A stretch of DNA of 64,000 nucleotides, taken from NCBI GenBank assembly GCA_964649825.1, contig CAZYQW010000116.1, positions 22,078 to 86,077 on the forward strand, in the 5' to 3' direction. Shown here piece after piece: positions 53,013-62,448 of the stretch. Numbering within the stretch: the stretch's first letter is position 1; each line of letters starts with the position of its first letter. The stretch is from CAZYQW01 sp964649825. GTDB taxonomy: Bacteria > Planctomycetota > B15-G4 > JADJEK01. The notes beneath the pieces are model-generated. The model ran no database searches. It had not been told where the DNA came from and worked only from the letters and a program-made list of their open reading frames with translations. A program made the translations under genes and the position numbers.

Positions 53013-56000
53013 ATGAGTCCTGCCGATACGCCAACCGAGTCTCCCGTGTTCCTTCCCGTCGAGAGTCGTTTCGACCTCGCGGGGAGCGAGCTGAGCGGGC
53101 CCCGTGCACCGGTCCGGGCGCAAGACCGCTCGTCCGGGCTGATGGTGGGGATCCTGCGTCCGTCACGGGAGTACTCGACCCGACCCGAGGCACTGGACCG
53201 CCTGCTGGAGCTCGATCATCCGAACGTCGCGCTGATCCTCGAGATCCTGCGGGACGATCGCGGCGTCTACTTCGTCATCGACGGCAGCGCGGTCGAGACC
53301 CTCGAGAACAGCCTGCTCTCCGGTTTCTCGGACCCGGCGCGCCGATTCGCGCTGGCCCGGGACGTCAGCCGCGGCATGCAGTATCTGCACAAGCGCGGTC
53401 TCGCCACGGCCGACCTCGATGCATCCCACGTCCTCGCGACCGAACGGGGCACGTTCCGCGTCGCGGGCTTCGGCATCCTCGAGGAACACGGCGAGGACAC
53501 GACGGTGGAGCCAAATCCAGCCGCGGAGGCGACCGGCGATCGACGGCGCCTCGATCTCGTCCGGTTCGCCGAGCTGCTGGAAGGGGCGGGCGAGGCCCTG
53601 CCGGAGCCACTCCGCGAGATCGCGGCGCGCTGCCGCCCCGATCATCTCGACCCGATCATCGATGCGAGCGAGCTGGTTCGCGTCATCTCCATGCTGCCGC
53701 AGGTGAAGGCCCTACCCGAGATCCTGGAGCCGCGGCCGCGCCGGCCGGCCGCCGACCTCGGGCCGACCGTTACGGTCGGCTCGGGCGCGTCGGGTCCGTC
53801 GCGCTCCTCCGGTGCGTCGGGCGCGACCGGCTCGACGACCGAGTTCCCGTTCCGGCCGCTGGCCGAGCTCTATCGCGTCGAGGGGCGCCCGCTCGACGGT
53901 GGAATGGCCGCGGTCTGGATGGCACGCGAGATCGCCACCGGTCGGAAGGTGGCGGTCAAGCGCCTGCACCGAAAGGAGGGGATCGACGCCGGCTCGCTGG
54001 AGCGGTTCCGGCGCGAGGCGCGGAGCATCGCGAGCCTTTCCCACCCGCACATCCTTCAGCTGCTCCAGCCGGCCCGCGACGACGAGGGAGACTACCTCGT
54101 GCTCGAGTGGGCCGACGGTGGTTCGCTGCGCGATCGGCTCAAGGACCACGGACCGCTGGCGGCGGAAGAGCTGGTCGACATCACGCGCAAGATCGGCAGC
54201 GCGTTGGCGTACGCCCACCGCAAGGGCGTCATCCACCGCGACATCAAGCCGCACAACATCCTGCTGACCGAGACCGGCGAGCCGAAGCTGGCCGACTTCG
54301 GTCTCGCCCGCTCGATCGGCGACGTGACGATGTCGACGTCCCGGATCGGCGCGGGATCGCCGCTCTACATGCCACCCGAGCAGCATGACGCCACGCACAA
54401 GGCCGACGCCCGCTCCGACCTGTACTCCCTCGGCAAGACGCTCTACCAGCTCGCCACGGACAAGTCGCCGGCCGCGCCGGTGGCCGAGATGCTCCCCGCC
54501 GTGCTCCGCGCGCCGGTCCTCCACTGCATGGAAGCGGACCCGGCACGACGTCCGGCCACCGTGGAGGAGTTCCTCGCGGAGCTGGAGCGCGCGGCCGAGA
54601 AGCGCGGCGCCGCGGCGTGGGCCGTTCCCGTGTCGTTGTTGGCCACGGCCGCGGTCGCCCTGGTGATCTGGCTGGGCCGCGGCGACGGTTCGCGCCAGGA
54701 CGAGCCGCCGCTCCGCTCGGCCGAGCCGCTCGCCGCCCGTCCGATCCCGCAGGTCCGCCTGGCGGGCTACTTCGCCGGCAACGGCACCGCGCAACTCGCC
54801 GCGGGGCAGGAGACCGACGCCGACGAGGTCGAGATCCGGCTTCGCTTCGATCCGCCCCCGGCGGGAGATCCGCCGGAGATCGTCGTGCGGCGCGGCGACC
54901 AGTCGCTCGCGAGCGAACGATTCACCTCGACCTGGAGCGAGGACGGTCTGTTGGTCGTCAAGGTGCCGCTCGACGAACGCACCAACGACATCGCCGTGGA
55001 GGTGCCGGATCGCGCGTTCCGGAGCGACGTGCTGCGGATCGTGCGCATGGAGCCGGAGCCGATCCTCGTGGGTATCGACGGCGCCGAACGCGTCGAACCC
55101 GACCGTTACGTCACCGCGCAGGAGATCGTCGCCCTCGACGTGGAGTTCACGCGCGCGGCGGGGCTGGACGTTCTGTGGCTCGCGTGCAACGACGAGCGCC
55201 GCGAAGTGCGGCTCGACGGCGGGAAGGCGCGGGCGTCCGTCCGCCTCGTTCCGGGCGAGAATCGAGTGCGCTGGTGCTGGCCGGACGAGGACTCGCCGCT
55301 CGCCGCCGGGGCCTTGTTCATCGTCGCGGATCACGACGCGCCGGTGGTCGCGGTGACGCGACCGGCCGAAGGGTTCGTCACGAACCAGGACGCGCTCGAC
55401 ATCCGTGGTGCGGTGACGGACGCCCTTCCGGGGCGCGAGGCGACGTGGCGGCTCCTGGCCGGGGCCGGCGACGAGGTCGTCGCGCACGGCGCGGCACCAC
55501 TCGAGGGCAACGCGACGTTCTCCGACCAAGCCGCGCTCGCGCCCGAGGTGGTCGGCTCCCTCGTCCTCGAGGTGGTCACGAAGGATCGCGCCGGCAATCT
55601 CGCGGAGAGCGTACGAGTCGGACTCACGGTCGACCGCGGCCCTCCCGGTCTGTCGGCATCCCCCCGCTTCGTGCCCGGCTTCGACGGACGCCGGCAGCTC
55701 GCCACCGTTACCGTGAACGCGCGCGCCGACGAGCCGCTGCGCGCCGCGGACGTGAACGGGCGCCCCGCGACGCTGACGTCCGCGACCGAATTCGAGGTCG
55801 CGGACCTGCCGGCGCTCAGCGGCAACGCGTACGAGTTCGTCCTCACCGACCGCGCCGGCAATCGGTCGGCGCCGTTCCGTCACGCGCACGGCATCGACAC
55901 GACGCCCCCGGAGGCGCGCTTCTCGTTCGTCGAGTCGGGAGGCGCGCTTGCGCTGGTCGTCGAGCCCCTCGAGCCGCTGGCGAGCCTGGCCGTGGACGGG

Positions 56001-56393
56001 CGAGCCGTGACCGGCGCGAGCCTGTCCGGGGCCTCGATTCCGGTCGCGGTGGAGGGTTGCCTTGCGGATCGAACGAGATGGAAGCCGAGTTCGCGCACGG
56101 CAGCGGGCCCGACGCATACGCCGTTCCGCGTCCTCCTCGCCGACCCGGCGGGCAACGAGTCCAGGGTCGAGCTCGTCGTCTGTCCGGACGATCGCCGGAG
56201 CGCGGTCCGATGTCGGCTCGGCGCGAGCGGCGCGATCGCGGGGACCGAGCCGTGTCCGAGCTGTCGGGGGCAGTACTGTCCGCGGACCGGGCCGGGCGGG
56301 GCGCACCCGTCCACCGCGAGCGGCGGGCCGGCCGACTTCTGGTTGACCGAGAGCACGAGGGTCTGCGGCTACTGCCGCTGGACGAAGGACTGA
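53013..56393 (+). CDS. transmembrane Ser/Thr kinase with N-terminal pseudokinase and extracellular Ig-like repeats
   Basis: The product has 1126 residues from ATG 53013 with GGGAG 9 bases upstream. Residues ~40-230 form a kinase-like lobe without the Lys, with HRD replaced by TAD and DFG by AGF (pseudokinase). The active kinase (~285-525) has GMAAVWMA in the P-loop, K316, HRDIKPHN (408-415), DFGLA (428-432) and PPEQ. A single helix (~535-554) is followed by several Ig-like domains (~560-1050) and a Cys-rich tail with CPSCRGQYC and CGYCRW, a zinc-ribbon-like pair. It would transduce an extracellular signal. Near 56,056-56,125 the reading frame looks locally shifted. Confidence 0.88.
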   Translation: MSPADTPTESPVFLPVESRFDLAGSELSGPRAPVRAQDRSSGLMVGILRPSREYSTRPEALDRLLELDHPNVALILEILRDDRGVYFVIDGSAVETLENSLLSGFSDPARRFALARDVSRGMQYLHKRGLATADLDASHVLATERGTFRVAGFGILEEHGEDTTVEPNPAAEATGDRRRLDLVRFAELLEGAGEALPEPLREIAARCRPDHLDPIIDASELVRVISMLPQVKALPEILEPRPRRPAADLGPTVTVGSGASGPSRSSGASGATGSTTEFPFRPLAELYRVEGRPLDGGMAAVWMAREIATGRKVAVKRLHRKEGIDAGSLERFRREARSIASLSHPHILQLLQPARDDEGDYLVLEWADGGSLRDRLKDHGPLAAEELVDITRKIGSALAYAHRKGVIHRDIKPHNILLTETGEPKLADFGLARSIGDVTMSTSRIGAGSPLYMPPEQHDATHKADARSDLYSLGKTLYQLATDKSPAAPVAEMLPAVLRAPVLHCMEADPARRPATVEEFLAELERAAEKRGAAAWAVPVSLLATAAVALVIWLGRGDGSRQDEPPLRSAEPLAARPIPQVRLAGYFAGNGTAQLAAGQETDADEVEIRLRFDPPPAGDPPEIVVRRGDQSLASERFTSTWSEDGLLVVKVPLDERTNDIAVEVPDRAFRSDVLRIVRMEPEPILVGIDGAERVEPDRYVTAQEIVALDVEFTRAAGLDVLWLACNDERREVRLDGGKARASVRLVPGENRVRWCWPDEDSPLAAGALFIVADHDAPVVAVTRPAEGFVTNQDALDIRGAVTDALPGREATWRLLAGAGDEVVAHGAAPLEGNATFSDQAALAPEVVGSLVLEVVTKDRAGNLAESVRVGLTVDRGPPGLSASPRFVPGFDGRRQLATVTVNARADEPLRAADVNGRPATLTSATEFEVADLPALSGNAYEFVLTDRAGNRSAPFRHAHGIDTTPPEARFSFVESGGALALVVEPLEPLASLAVDGRAVTGASLSGASIPVAVEGCLADRTRWKPSSRTAAGPTHTPFRVLLADPAGNESRVELVVCPDDRRSAVRCRLGASGAIAGTEPCPSCRGQYCPRTGPGGAHPSTASGGPADFWLTESTRVCGYCRWTKD

Positions 56394-56409
56394 AGCATCC
56401 GTTCCTGCC

Positions 56410-56432
56410 GGGCGCGGGCCAGTCCCGCGCCC
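56410..56432. terminator. 9-bp GC hairpin between convergent genes
   Basis: GGGCGCGGG and CCCGCGCCC are separated by a 5-base loop. It lies 16 bases after the kinase stop and 13 bases before the stop of the opposite gene. A GCGCCCGATCA direct repeat follows at 56428-56449. It probably ends both transcripts. Confidence 0.55.
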
Positions 56433-56445
56433 GATCAGCGCCCGA

Positions 56446-57213
56446 TCAGCGGCGAATCAGTCGAACCACCTCGACGTACTCGCCGTGCTTCCCCTCGGAG
56501 TCGAAACGGATCCCCGGGAGATCCTTGGGCGCGGGTTCTCCCGTGGTGGAGTGGACGCGTTCGATGAACGCTTCGCGGTACGCGAAGTGGCGACGGACCT
56601 CGTTCCCCTGCAGGGCGGCCGCGAAACGTCGGGCGAGTTCGGCCGCCGCCAGCCATAGCGGACCCGGCGCGCCGTTCACCCCGGCGCCGGAATCGTCCAT
56701 CATCGAGGTCACGTTCACTTCGATCGGGACGCGCGCGAGCTCGCGGCGATCCGGCGCGGGATAGCGGACGACGGCGACCGCGGAGAGGCTCACGCGCATC
56801 TCGCCCGCCGCGCCCTCGTGGTCGGTCAGCACCTTCGGAAGGTGGAACTCGATCTCGAGCGCGTCCGAGCGCGCGTTGAGGTGGAGCGCGATCGGGGCGC
56901 GATCGGACCGGTACGGGAGCGCGAACGAAGCCTCGACGGCCCGCGTCAGTGCCTCGCGGACGACCGGGAAGACCGGAAGCATGTAGCGGTCCGCGATCGT
57001 GGCCGAGCTTTGCGCCGGGATCAGCGCATCGCTCAGCAGGGTCCCGGTAAACCGAGGTTCGGCGGGGATCCAGAACGGATCCTGGGGGAGGATCTCGCCG
57101 AGGCGGTCGAAGTACGCGCGGTCGGCGGCGGTTTCCTGAACCGCATGAGTGGACGAGCACGCCGTCGATAGAGCTGCGAGCAGTGCGGCCAGCACGAATC
57201 GGGAAAAAGTCAT
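56446..57213 (-). CDS. lipoprotein of unknown function
   Basis: The product has 255 residues. The signal peptide ends in the lipobox LLAALSTAC (Cys ~19). The mature part alternates hydrophobic and charged segments with no recognised domain: ALPYRSDRAPIALHLNA, LEIEFHLPKVLTDHE and FAYREAFIERVHS. It is convergent with the kinase gene and divergent from glnA. Confidence 0.7.
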   Translation of the reverse strand: MTFSRFVLAALLAALSTACSSTHAVQETAADRAYFDRLGEILPQDPFWIPAEPRFTGTLLSDALIPAQSSATIADRYMLPVFPVVREALTRAVEASFALPYRSDRAPIALHLNARSDALEIEFHLPKVLTDHEGAAGEMRVSLSAVAVVRYPAPDRRELARVPIEVNVTSMMDDSGAGVNGAPGPLWLAAAELARRFAAALQGNEVRRHFAYREAFIERVHSTTGEPAPKDLPGIRFDSEGKHGEYVEVVRLIRR

Positions 57214-57545
57214 GTTCGGTCGCGCCTCGATCTCCCAGGAACGGAACCGGTGATTAGACCAGCTTCGACCGAGTTTGCGAGGAGCGAAGCACATGCGCAT
57301 GCATCTCGCGGCCCGTTGGGGCCGACCGCGTCCATCGCATGGATCAGTATTGTTGAGAAACTGTCAGCAACGCACTTATTGGTAGATATACGAGCACGAT
57401 TTATCGGGAGAACTGGTCCAGTGTCGGTCATGAAGTGCCGAATATGCATTTCTTGCTTGTCATTTACGAGGAACGTGAGAGAGTCTCGCGGTCCCGATTC
57501 GGGGACTGGATTCCTGCCTTCAACATCCGTTCGAGAGGTTGGCTG
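57214..57545 (+). promoter_or_regulatory. AT-richer leader upstream of glnA
   Basis: The 332-base region is much richer in A and T than its surroundings between about 57,330 and 57,480. It holds an imperfect stem (TTGTTGA at 57349-57355 with TCAGCAA at 57363-57369) and a weak promoter-like pair, TTGAGA and TATTGG, 18 bases apart. It has no glnA-motif or glutamine-riboswitch sequence that I recognise. It is probably the glnA promoter and leader. Confidence 0.4.
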
Positions 57546-58931
57546 ATGACGACCAAGGTCGAGCCGCACGCACAGATCAAGCCGGGGATGGGTGCGAAAG
57601 ACATCCTGGCGCACATGACCGAGCACGGTGTCCGCTTCCTGCGGCTGCAGTTCACGGACATCACCGGGATCAACAAGAACGTCGAAGTTCCGTCGAGCCA
57701 GTTCGAGAAGGCTCTGAACGGCGAGATCCTGTTCGACGGTTCGTCGGTCGAAGGGTTCACGCGCATCGAGGAGTCGGACATGGTGTTGAAGCCCGACTTC
57801 GACACCTATCGAATCGATCCGTTCGTGTCGGAGGGGCTCGGCGGCGTCGACCACGGTCGCGTGGCCCGGCTGATCTGCAACATCTACAACCCCGACGACA
57901 CGCCGTTCGAGGGCTGCCCTCGCTTGGCGCTGATCCGCGTCTGCGAGGAGGCGAAGAAGCTCGGGTACGAGTCGATGACCGGCCCGGAGGCGGAGTTCTT
58001 CCTCTTCCGCCGCAGCGAATCCGGCGAGGCGACGACGGAGACGCACGACGCCGCCGGCTACTTCGACCTCGCGCCGATCGACCTCGGACAGATGTGCCGC
58101 CGCGAGATCGTGCTCGCGCTCGAGAGGCTCGGGTTCGAGATCGAGGCCGCGCACCACGAGGTCGCGCCGGGCCAGCACGAGATCGACTTCAAGTACGGCG
58201 ACGCCGTCGCCACGGCCGACAACCTCACCGTCTTCCGGCACGTCGTGCGCCGCGTCGCGCGCGACATGGGGCTCCACGCGACGTTCATGCCGAAGCCGAT
58301 CTTCGGTCAGAACGGCTCGGGAATGCACGTCCATCAGTCGCTCTTCAAGAAGGGCCAGAACGCGTTCTTCGACGCCAAGGCCGAGCACGACGGCGTCTCC
58401 AAGATCATGCAGTGGTACATCGGCGGCCTGCTCGAGCACGCGCGCGGTTTCTGCGCGGTCACGAACCCGCTCGTCAACTCGTACAAGCGGCTCGTGCCCG
58501 GGTACGAGGCTCCGACCCACCTCGCGTGGTCGATGCGCAACCGCTCCCCGCTGATCCGCGTCCCCGCCCGCCGCGGCGTCGGGACCCGGTGCGAGCTTCG
58601 CATGCCCGACCCGGCCTGCAACCCGTACCTGGCGTTCGCGGTGATGATCGCGTCCGGCCTCGACGGCGTGAAGAACAAGATCGAGCCGCCGCCGCCGGTG
58701 TCCGGCAACGTCTATCGGATGAGCGCGCGCGAGCGCGGCCGTCTCAAGATCCGCGCGCTCCCCGGCAACCTTGGCGAGGCGATCGATCAGCTCGAGAAGG
58801 ACAAGGTCGTCCAGGAGGCGCTCGGCGCGCACATCCACGAGCACTACGTCGAGGCGAAGCGGGCGGAGTGGCAAGAGTACATCGCGCACGTCCATCCTTG
58901 GGAGGTGGAGCGGTACTTGGCGCGGTATTAG
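57546..58931 (+). CDS. glnA: type I glutamine synthetase (GSI-alpha-like)
   Basis: The product has 461 residues from ATG 57546 (GAGG upstream). FDGSSVEGF, TGPEAEFFLF (metal Glu), HHEVAPGQHEIDFKYGDA and FGQNGSGMHVHQS (ammonium/ATP sites), and NPLVNSYKRLVPGYEAP are GSI signatures. The adenylylation loop NLYDLPP of GSI-beta is replaced by NVYRMSARERGR, as in GSI-alpha, so control is likely by feedback or transcription. It makes glutamine from glutamate, ammonia and ATP, as a dodecamer in the cytosol. It lies alone with an AT-rich leader and a strong inverted repeat after it. Confidence 0.95.
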   Translation: MTTKVEPHAQIKPGMGAKDILAHMTEHGVRFLRLQFTDITGINKNVEVPSSQFEKALNGEILFDGSSVEGFTRIEESDMVLKPDFDTYRIDPFVSEGLGGVDHGRVARLICNIYNPDDTPFEGCPRLALIRVCEEAKKLGYESMTGPEAEFFLFRRSESGEATTETHDAAGYFDLAPIDLGQMCRREIVLALERLGFEIEAAHHEVAPGQHEIDFKYGDAVATADNLTVFRHVVRRVARDMGLHATFMPKPIFGQNGSGMHVHQSLFKKGQNAFFDAKAEHDGVSKIMQWYIGGLLEHARGFCAVTNPLVNSYKRLVPGYEAPTHLAWSMRNRSPLIRVPARRGVGTRCELRMPDPACNPYLAFAVMIASGLDGVKNKIEPPPPVSGNVYRMSARERGRLKIRALPGNLGEAIDQLEKDKVVQEALGAHIHEHYVEAKRAEWQEYIAHVHPWEVERYLARY

Positions 58932-58947
58932 TCGGGGTGGATGTTGC

Positions 58948-59042
58948 GGCCCGCGGCCGGTCGACGAAAACTTGCTCGCTCAGACAGTCCTCGCTTCGCT
59001 GCGGAACTCGCGAGTCAAGTTTTCGTCGACCGGCCGCGGGCC
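58948..59042. repeat. perfect 27-bp inverted repeat with 41-base loop after glnA
   Basis: The arms 58948-58974 and 59016-59042 are exact reverse complements (starting GGCCCGCGGCCGGTCGACGA). It starts 16 bases after the glnA stop. It could act as a strong terminator or be a MITE/REP-like element; pairing extends partly into the loop. Confidence 0.85.
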
Positions 59043-59464
59043 TCGGTTTCGACGGGGCTGGGCGAGGGGGGCCCGGCGGATCCACGGGGCGCTTTTGTGG
59101 AGAGGGAAGAGGTGTGGTGCGCCTTCGGCGAACCGATGGATGGGGGTGGGCGCGGAGGCAACGGGATCGCCGGGTTGTCGCAACTGGTCATCGCGATGGG
59201 TGGCGCCGTTTCCGGGGAGGGGGTTCGAACGACTCCGCTGTCGCCGGGCCCCGGTCGAGTCTCGGTCGCCAGTTTGATCTGCACGTGGGCAGGGTAATCG
59301 ACCGATGTCGGCGCTCGAGATCCTGTGCCCTGGCCCGCACACAGGCATCTATTCAGACCTGGGTGACGAGTACGGTTGGCGGCCGAAGAGACGCAAGCCG
59401 ATCTCGGTCATCGAGGACCTCTGTTGCGCGCGTCTTGCGGCCGCATGACTAGAATGCGCTCGTC
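59043..59464. other. 422-base intergenic region, no gene recognised
   Basis: Short open frames exist on both strands, but none has a ribosome site, a recognisable motif or convincing composition. It may hold the glpK promoter. Confidence 0.5.
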
Positions 59465-60979
59465 ATGCCGGAGCTCATCGCTGCCATCGACCAGGGGACG
59501 ACCAGCACGCGATGTTTGTTGTTCGATCGGAACGGGGCGGTGCGCGCGGTGGCTCAGAAGGAGCACCGGCAGATCTTTCCGAAGCCGGGGTGGGTGGAGC
59601 ATGACGCGGCGGAGATCTGGGGGGCGACGCGCCAGGTGGTGCACGACGCGATCGCGCAGGTGGGCCGGGGGGTGGGGGACGTCGCGGCGGTCGGGATCAC
59701 CAATCAGCGCGAGACCGTGGTCTTCTGGGACGCGGCGAGCGGGAGGCCGATCGGGAACGCGATCGTCTGGCAGGATACGCGGACGGCGGCGCTGTGTGCG
59801 CAGCTCGGGCGGGTCGAGGGGCCGGATCGGTTCCGTACGAAGACGGGGCTGCCGCTCGCCACGTATTTCTCGGGGCCGAAGATCGCGTGGGCACTGAAGA
59901 ACGTGGGCGGGTTGCGCGAGGCGGCGAACGCGGGGCGGGCGCGGTGCGGCACGGTCGACTCGTGGTTGATCTGGAACCTGACGGGTGGGGCGGAAGGCGG
60001 CCGGCACGTGACCGACGTCACGAACGCGTCGCGCACGCAGCTCTTCGACCTGACGCGACTTGGCTGGGACGACGAGATCCTGGTGGAACTCGGGATCCCG
60101 CGAACGATGCTGCCCGAGGTCCTCGCGAGCAGCGATCGCGACGCGTTCGGAACGACGCGGGCGGACGGGCCGTTCGGCGGTGCGGTGCCGATCACGGGCG
60201 TGCTCGGCGACCAGCAGGCGGCGCTCGTCGGGCAGTGCGGCTTCGACGTGGGAGACGCGAAGAACACGTATGGAACGGGCTGCTTCCTCCTCCAGAACAC
60301 GGGCAGCAAGGTCGTCGCCTCGCGCCACGGTCTGCTCTCGACGATCGCCTATCGGTTCGGGACGCGCGACGTCGTCTACGCGCTCGAGGGCTCGGTGGCG
60401 ATCGCGGGTGCGCTCGTTCAGTGGCTGCGCGACAACCTCGGGATCATCCGGACGGCCGGCGAGATCGAGGAGCTCGCGGCGATGGTCGAGGACACCGGCG
60501 GTGCGTACATCGTGCCGGCGTTCTCGGGCCTGTTCGCGCCGCACTGGCGCGCGGATGCACGCGGCGTGATCGTCGGGTTGACCCGCTACGTCGACCGGCG
60601 GCATCTCGCACGCGCCGCGCTCGAGGCGACCTGCTTCCAGACGCGGGAAGTGTTGGACGCGATGCGCGCGGACTCGGGCCATCGCGTGGCGCGTCTCAAG
60701 GTCGACGGTGGGATGGTGGTCAACCAGCTCCTGATGCAGATGCAGGCCGATCTCCTCGGCGTCGCGGTCGCGCGACCCGCCGTCAGCGAGACGACCGCGC
60801 TCGGTGCCGCGTACGCGGCAGGGATGGCCGTCGGGTTCTTCTCGGATCCCCGCGACCTGCGCCGACGATGGCGAGCGGACGCGGAGTGGGTTCCGCGGAT
60901 CGGCGACGACGAGCGGGCGGCGCGGCTCGCCGAGTGGAAGCGGGCGGTCGAGCGAACGCTCGGTTGGACGACGTCGTGA
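59465..60979 (+). CDS. glpK: glycerol kinase
   Basis: The product has 504 residues, full family length. AAIDQGTTSTRCLLFD is the phosphate-binding loop, GITNQRETVVFWD and VWQDTRT are substrate regions, YGTGCFLLQNTG and LKVDGGMVVN are the FGGY signature regions, and FAPHWRADARG is typical of GlpK. It phosphorylates glycerol with ATP. The stop overlaps the next gene's GTG (GTGA). No GlpF or GlpD is in the window. Confidence 0.95.
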   Translation: MPELIAAIDQGTTSTRCLLFDRNGAVRAVAQKEHRQIFPKPGWVEHDAAEIWGATRQVVHDAIAQVGRGVGDVAAVGITNQRETVVFWDAASGRPIGNAIVWQDTRTAALCAQLGRVEGPDRFRTKTGLPLATYFSGPKIAWALKNVGGLREAANAGRARCGTVDSWLIWNLTGGAEGGRHVTDVTNASRTQLFDLTRLGWDDEILVELGIPRTMLPEVLASSDRDAFGTTRADGPFGGAVPITGVLGDQQAALVGQCGFDVGDAKNTYGTGCFLLQNTGSKVVASRHGLLSTIAYRFGTRDVVYALEGSVAIAGALVQWLRDNLGIIRTAGEIEELAAMVEDTGGAYIVPAFSGLFAPHWRADARGVIVGLTRYVDRRHLARAALEATCFQTREVLDAMRADSGHRVARLKVDGGMVVNQLLMQMQADLLGVAVARPAVSETTALGAAYAAGMAVGFFSDPRDLRRRWRADAEWVPRIGDDERAARLAEWKRAVERTLGWTTS

Positions 60980-61335
60980 CCACACCGTCGAAGAAGCGCG
61001 TCGTCACCGTCGACCTCCATGGGCTGCGAGCGGGCGACGTCGCTCCTGCCCTGGGCGACCTGATCGATCGCCACCAAGGTCCAAATGGCACGGGGAGCAC
61101 GGGGGGCGTCGTGTTGCGCGTGATCCACGGGCGCGGCACGTTCGCCATCGCGGCCGAGGTCGATCGGGTCGCACGCGTCGATCCACGCGTGCGGAGCGCG
61201 GTTCGGGACCCGGAGAACGACGGCGTCACCCTGCTCGAACTCGATCCCCACCGCGCGCTCGATCCTAGATCGCGCGCGCGTCGACCGTATGATCCCGAGG
61301 AGCCGCCCGTTCGTCGCGCCAAGCGCCGGCGCTGA
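60976..61335 (+). CDS. Smr-domain protein
   Basis: The product has 119 residues, with the GTG overlapping the glpK stop. VTVDLHGLRAGDVAPALGDL and LRVIHGRGTFAIAAEVDR are the two Smr motifs (LDxH and HGxG). Smr domains nick or bind nucleic acid (MutS2-type). It may function in DNA repair or ribosome rescue; its operon position after glpK does not explain it. The basic C-terminus ends in RRAKRRR. Confidence 0.82.
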   Translation: MTTPSKKRVVTVDLHGLRAGDVAPALGDLIDRHQGPNGTGSTGGVVLRVIHGRGTFAIAAEVDRVARVDPRVRSAVRDPENDGVTLLELDPHRALDPRSRARRPYDPEEPPVRRAKRRR

Positions 61336-61349
61336 GGTGGCGAAGGACC

Positions 61350-62423
61350 ATGAACCTCCTCGTCTTCTACGTCACCGTCACGCTCACCGTCTCGTTCCTG
61401 TGCTCGTTGCTGGAGGCGGCCCTCCTGTCCGTTCGCGGGTTCCAGCTCGCCGCGCGCAAGCAGGCGGGCGACCAAGGCGCCGCGGCGCTGCTCGACATCA
61501 AGGAGAACCGCCTCGACGACGCGATCTCGTCGGTCCTGACCCTGAACACCCTGGCCCACACGATCGGTGCCGGCCTCGCCGGCGCGCAGGCCGAGGAGCT
61601 GTTCGGACACGTCTGGGTCGGCGTGTTCCTGTTCGCCCTCACCATCGCCGTGCTGATGCTGACGGAGATCGTCCCGAAGACGATCGGCGCCGCGTACGCG
61701 GATCGACTCGTCGGCTTCGTGGCGCGGACGCTCCTCCTGCTGATGACCCTGCTGAAGCCCGCGCTCGTTCTGACCAAGTTCTTGACCGACAAGCTGGCGC
61801 GCGACGAGAAGACGCCGATCTCGCGCGGCGACGTGCAGGCCGTCGTCACGATGGCGGGGCTCGCGGGGACGATCAAGGACCACGAGTCTCTCGTGCTCGA
61901 CAACATCCTGGGCCTCGAGCAGATCCACGTCGAGGACGTGATGACGCCGCGCACCGTGGTGAAGATGCTCCCCGTCGGCGCCACCCTCGCCGACTTCCTC
62001 GCCGACCACGAAGCGACCGCGTTCTCGCGCATTCCGCTCTACCGGGCGAGCCGGGATCACATCGAGGGGTACGTGCTGAATCGCGAGCTCCTGACCGCCG
62101 CGCTGAAGGGCGACGACCGTTCGTCGCCGTTGCTCCGCTACCGCCGCAAGGTGCGGTACGTACCCGAGAACGCGACTCTCAGCCAGGCGTTGGAGAACTT
62201 CCTCGGCCGACGCGAGGCATTGACGATGGTCGTCGACGAGTACGGCGGCGTCAGCGGCCTGATCACGCTCGAGGACGTCATGGAGACCGTGCTCGGCCAC
62301 GAGATCGTCGACGAGCTCGACACGGTGGCGGACCTGCGCACCGCGGCCACTCGCCTGCGGGACCGGCGCCTCAAACGGCTGATGGAGGAGACCGGGATCT
62401 TCCAGGGACCGGCCGAGAGCTGA
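61350..62423 (+). CDS. CNNM/CorC-family membrane protein with CBS pair
   Basis: The product has 357 residues. An N-terminal CNNM (DUF21) domain with about four membrane segments (MNLLVFYVTVTLTVSFLCSL ... LLTEIVPKTIGAAY type) is followed by two CBS domains (HVEDVMTPRTVVKMLP and VRYVPENATL ... TMVVDEYGGVSGLITLEDV). The C-terminal CorC/HlyC domain is absent. Such proteins handle Mg2+ or Co2+ efflux. Confidence 0.88.
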   Translation: MNLLVFYVTVTLTVSFLCSLLEAALLSVRGFQLAARKQAGDQGAAALLDIKENRLDDAISSVLTLNTLAHTIGAGLAGAQAEELFGHVWVGVFLFALTIAVLMLTEIVPKTIGAAYADRLVGFVARTLLLLMTLLKPALVLTKFLTDKLARDEKTPISRGDVQAVVTMAGLAGTIKDHESLVLDNILGLEQIHVEDVMTPRTVVKMLPVGATLADFLADHEATAFSRIPLYRASRDHIEGYVLNRELLTAALKGDDRSSPLLRYRRKVRYVPENATLSQALENFLGRREALTMVVDEYGGVSGLITLEDVMETVLGHEIVDELDTVADLRTAATRLRDRRLKRLMEETGIFQGPAES

Positions 62424-62448
62424 CCCGCGCGGAGGGCTCGTCGAGTCG

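Noticed and set aside
58941..59297. 119-residue open frame after glnA
   Set aside because: It runs through both arms of the perfect inverted repeat, has no ribosome site and no recognisable motif.
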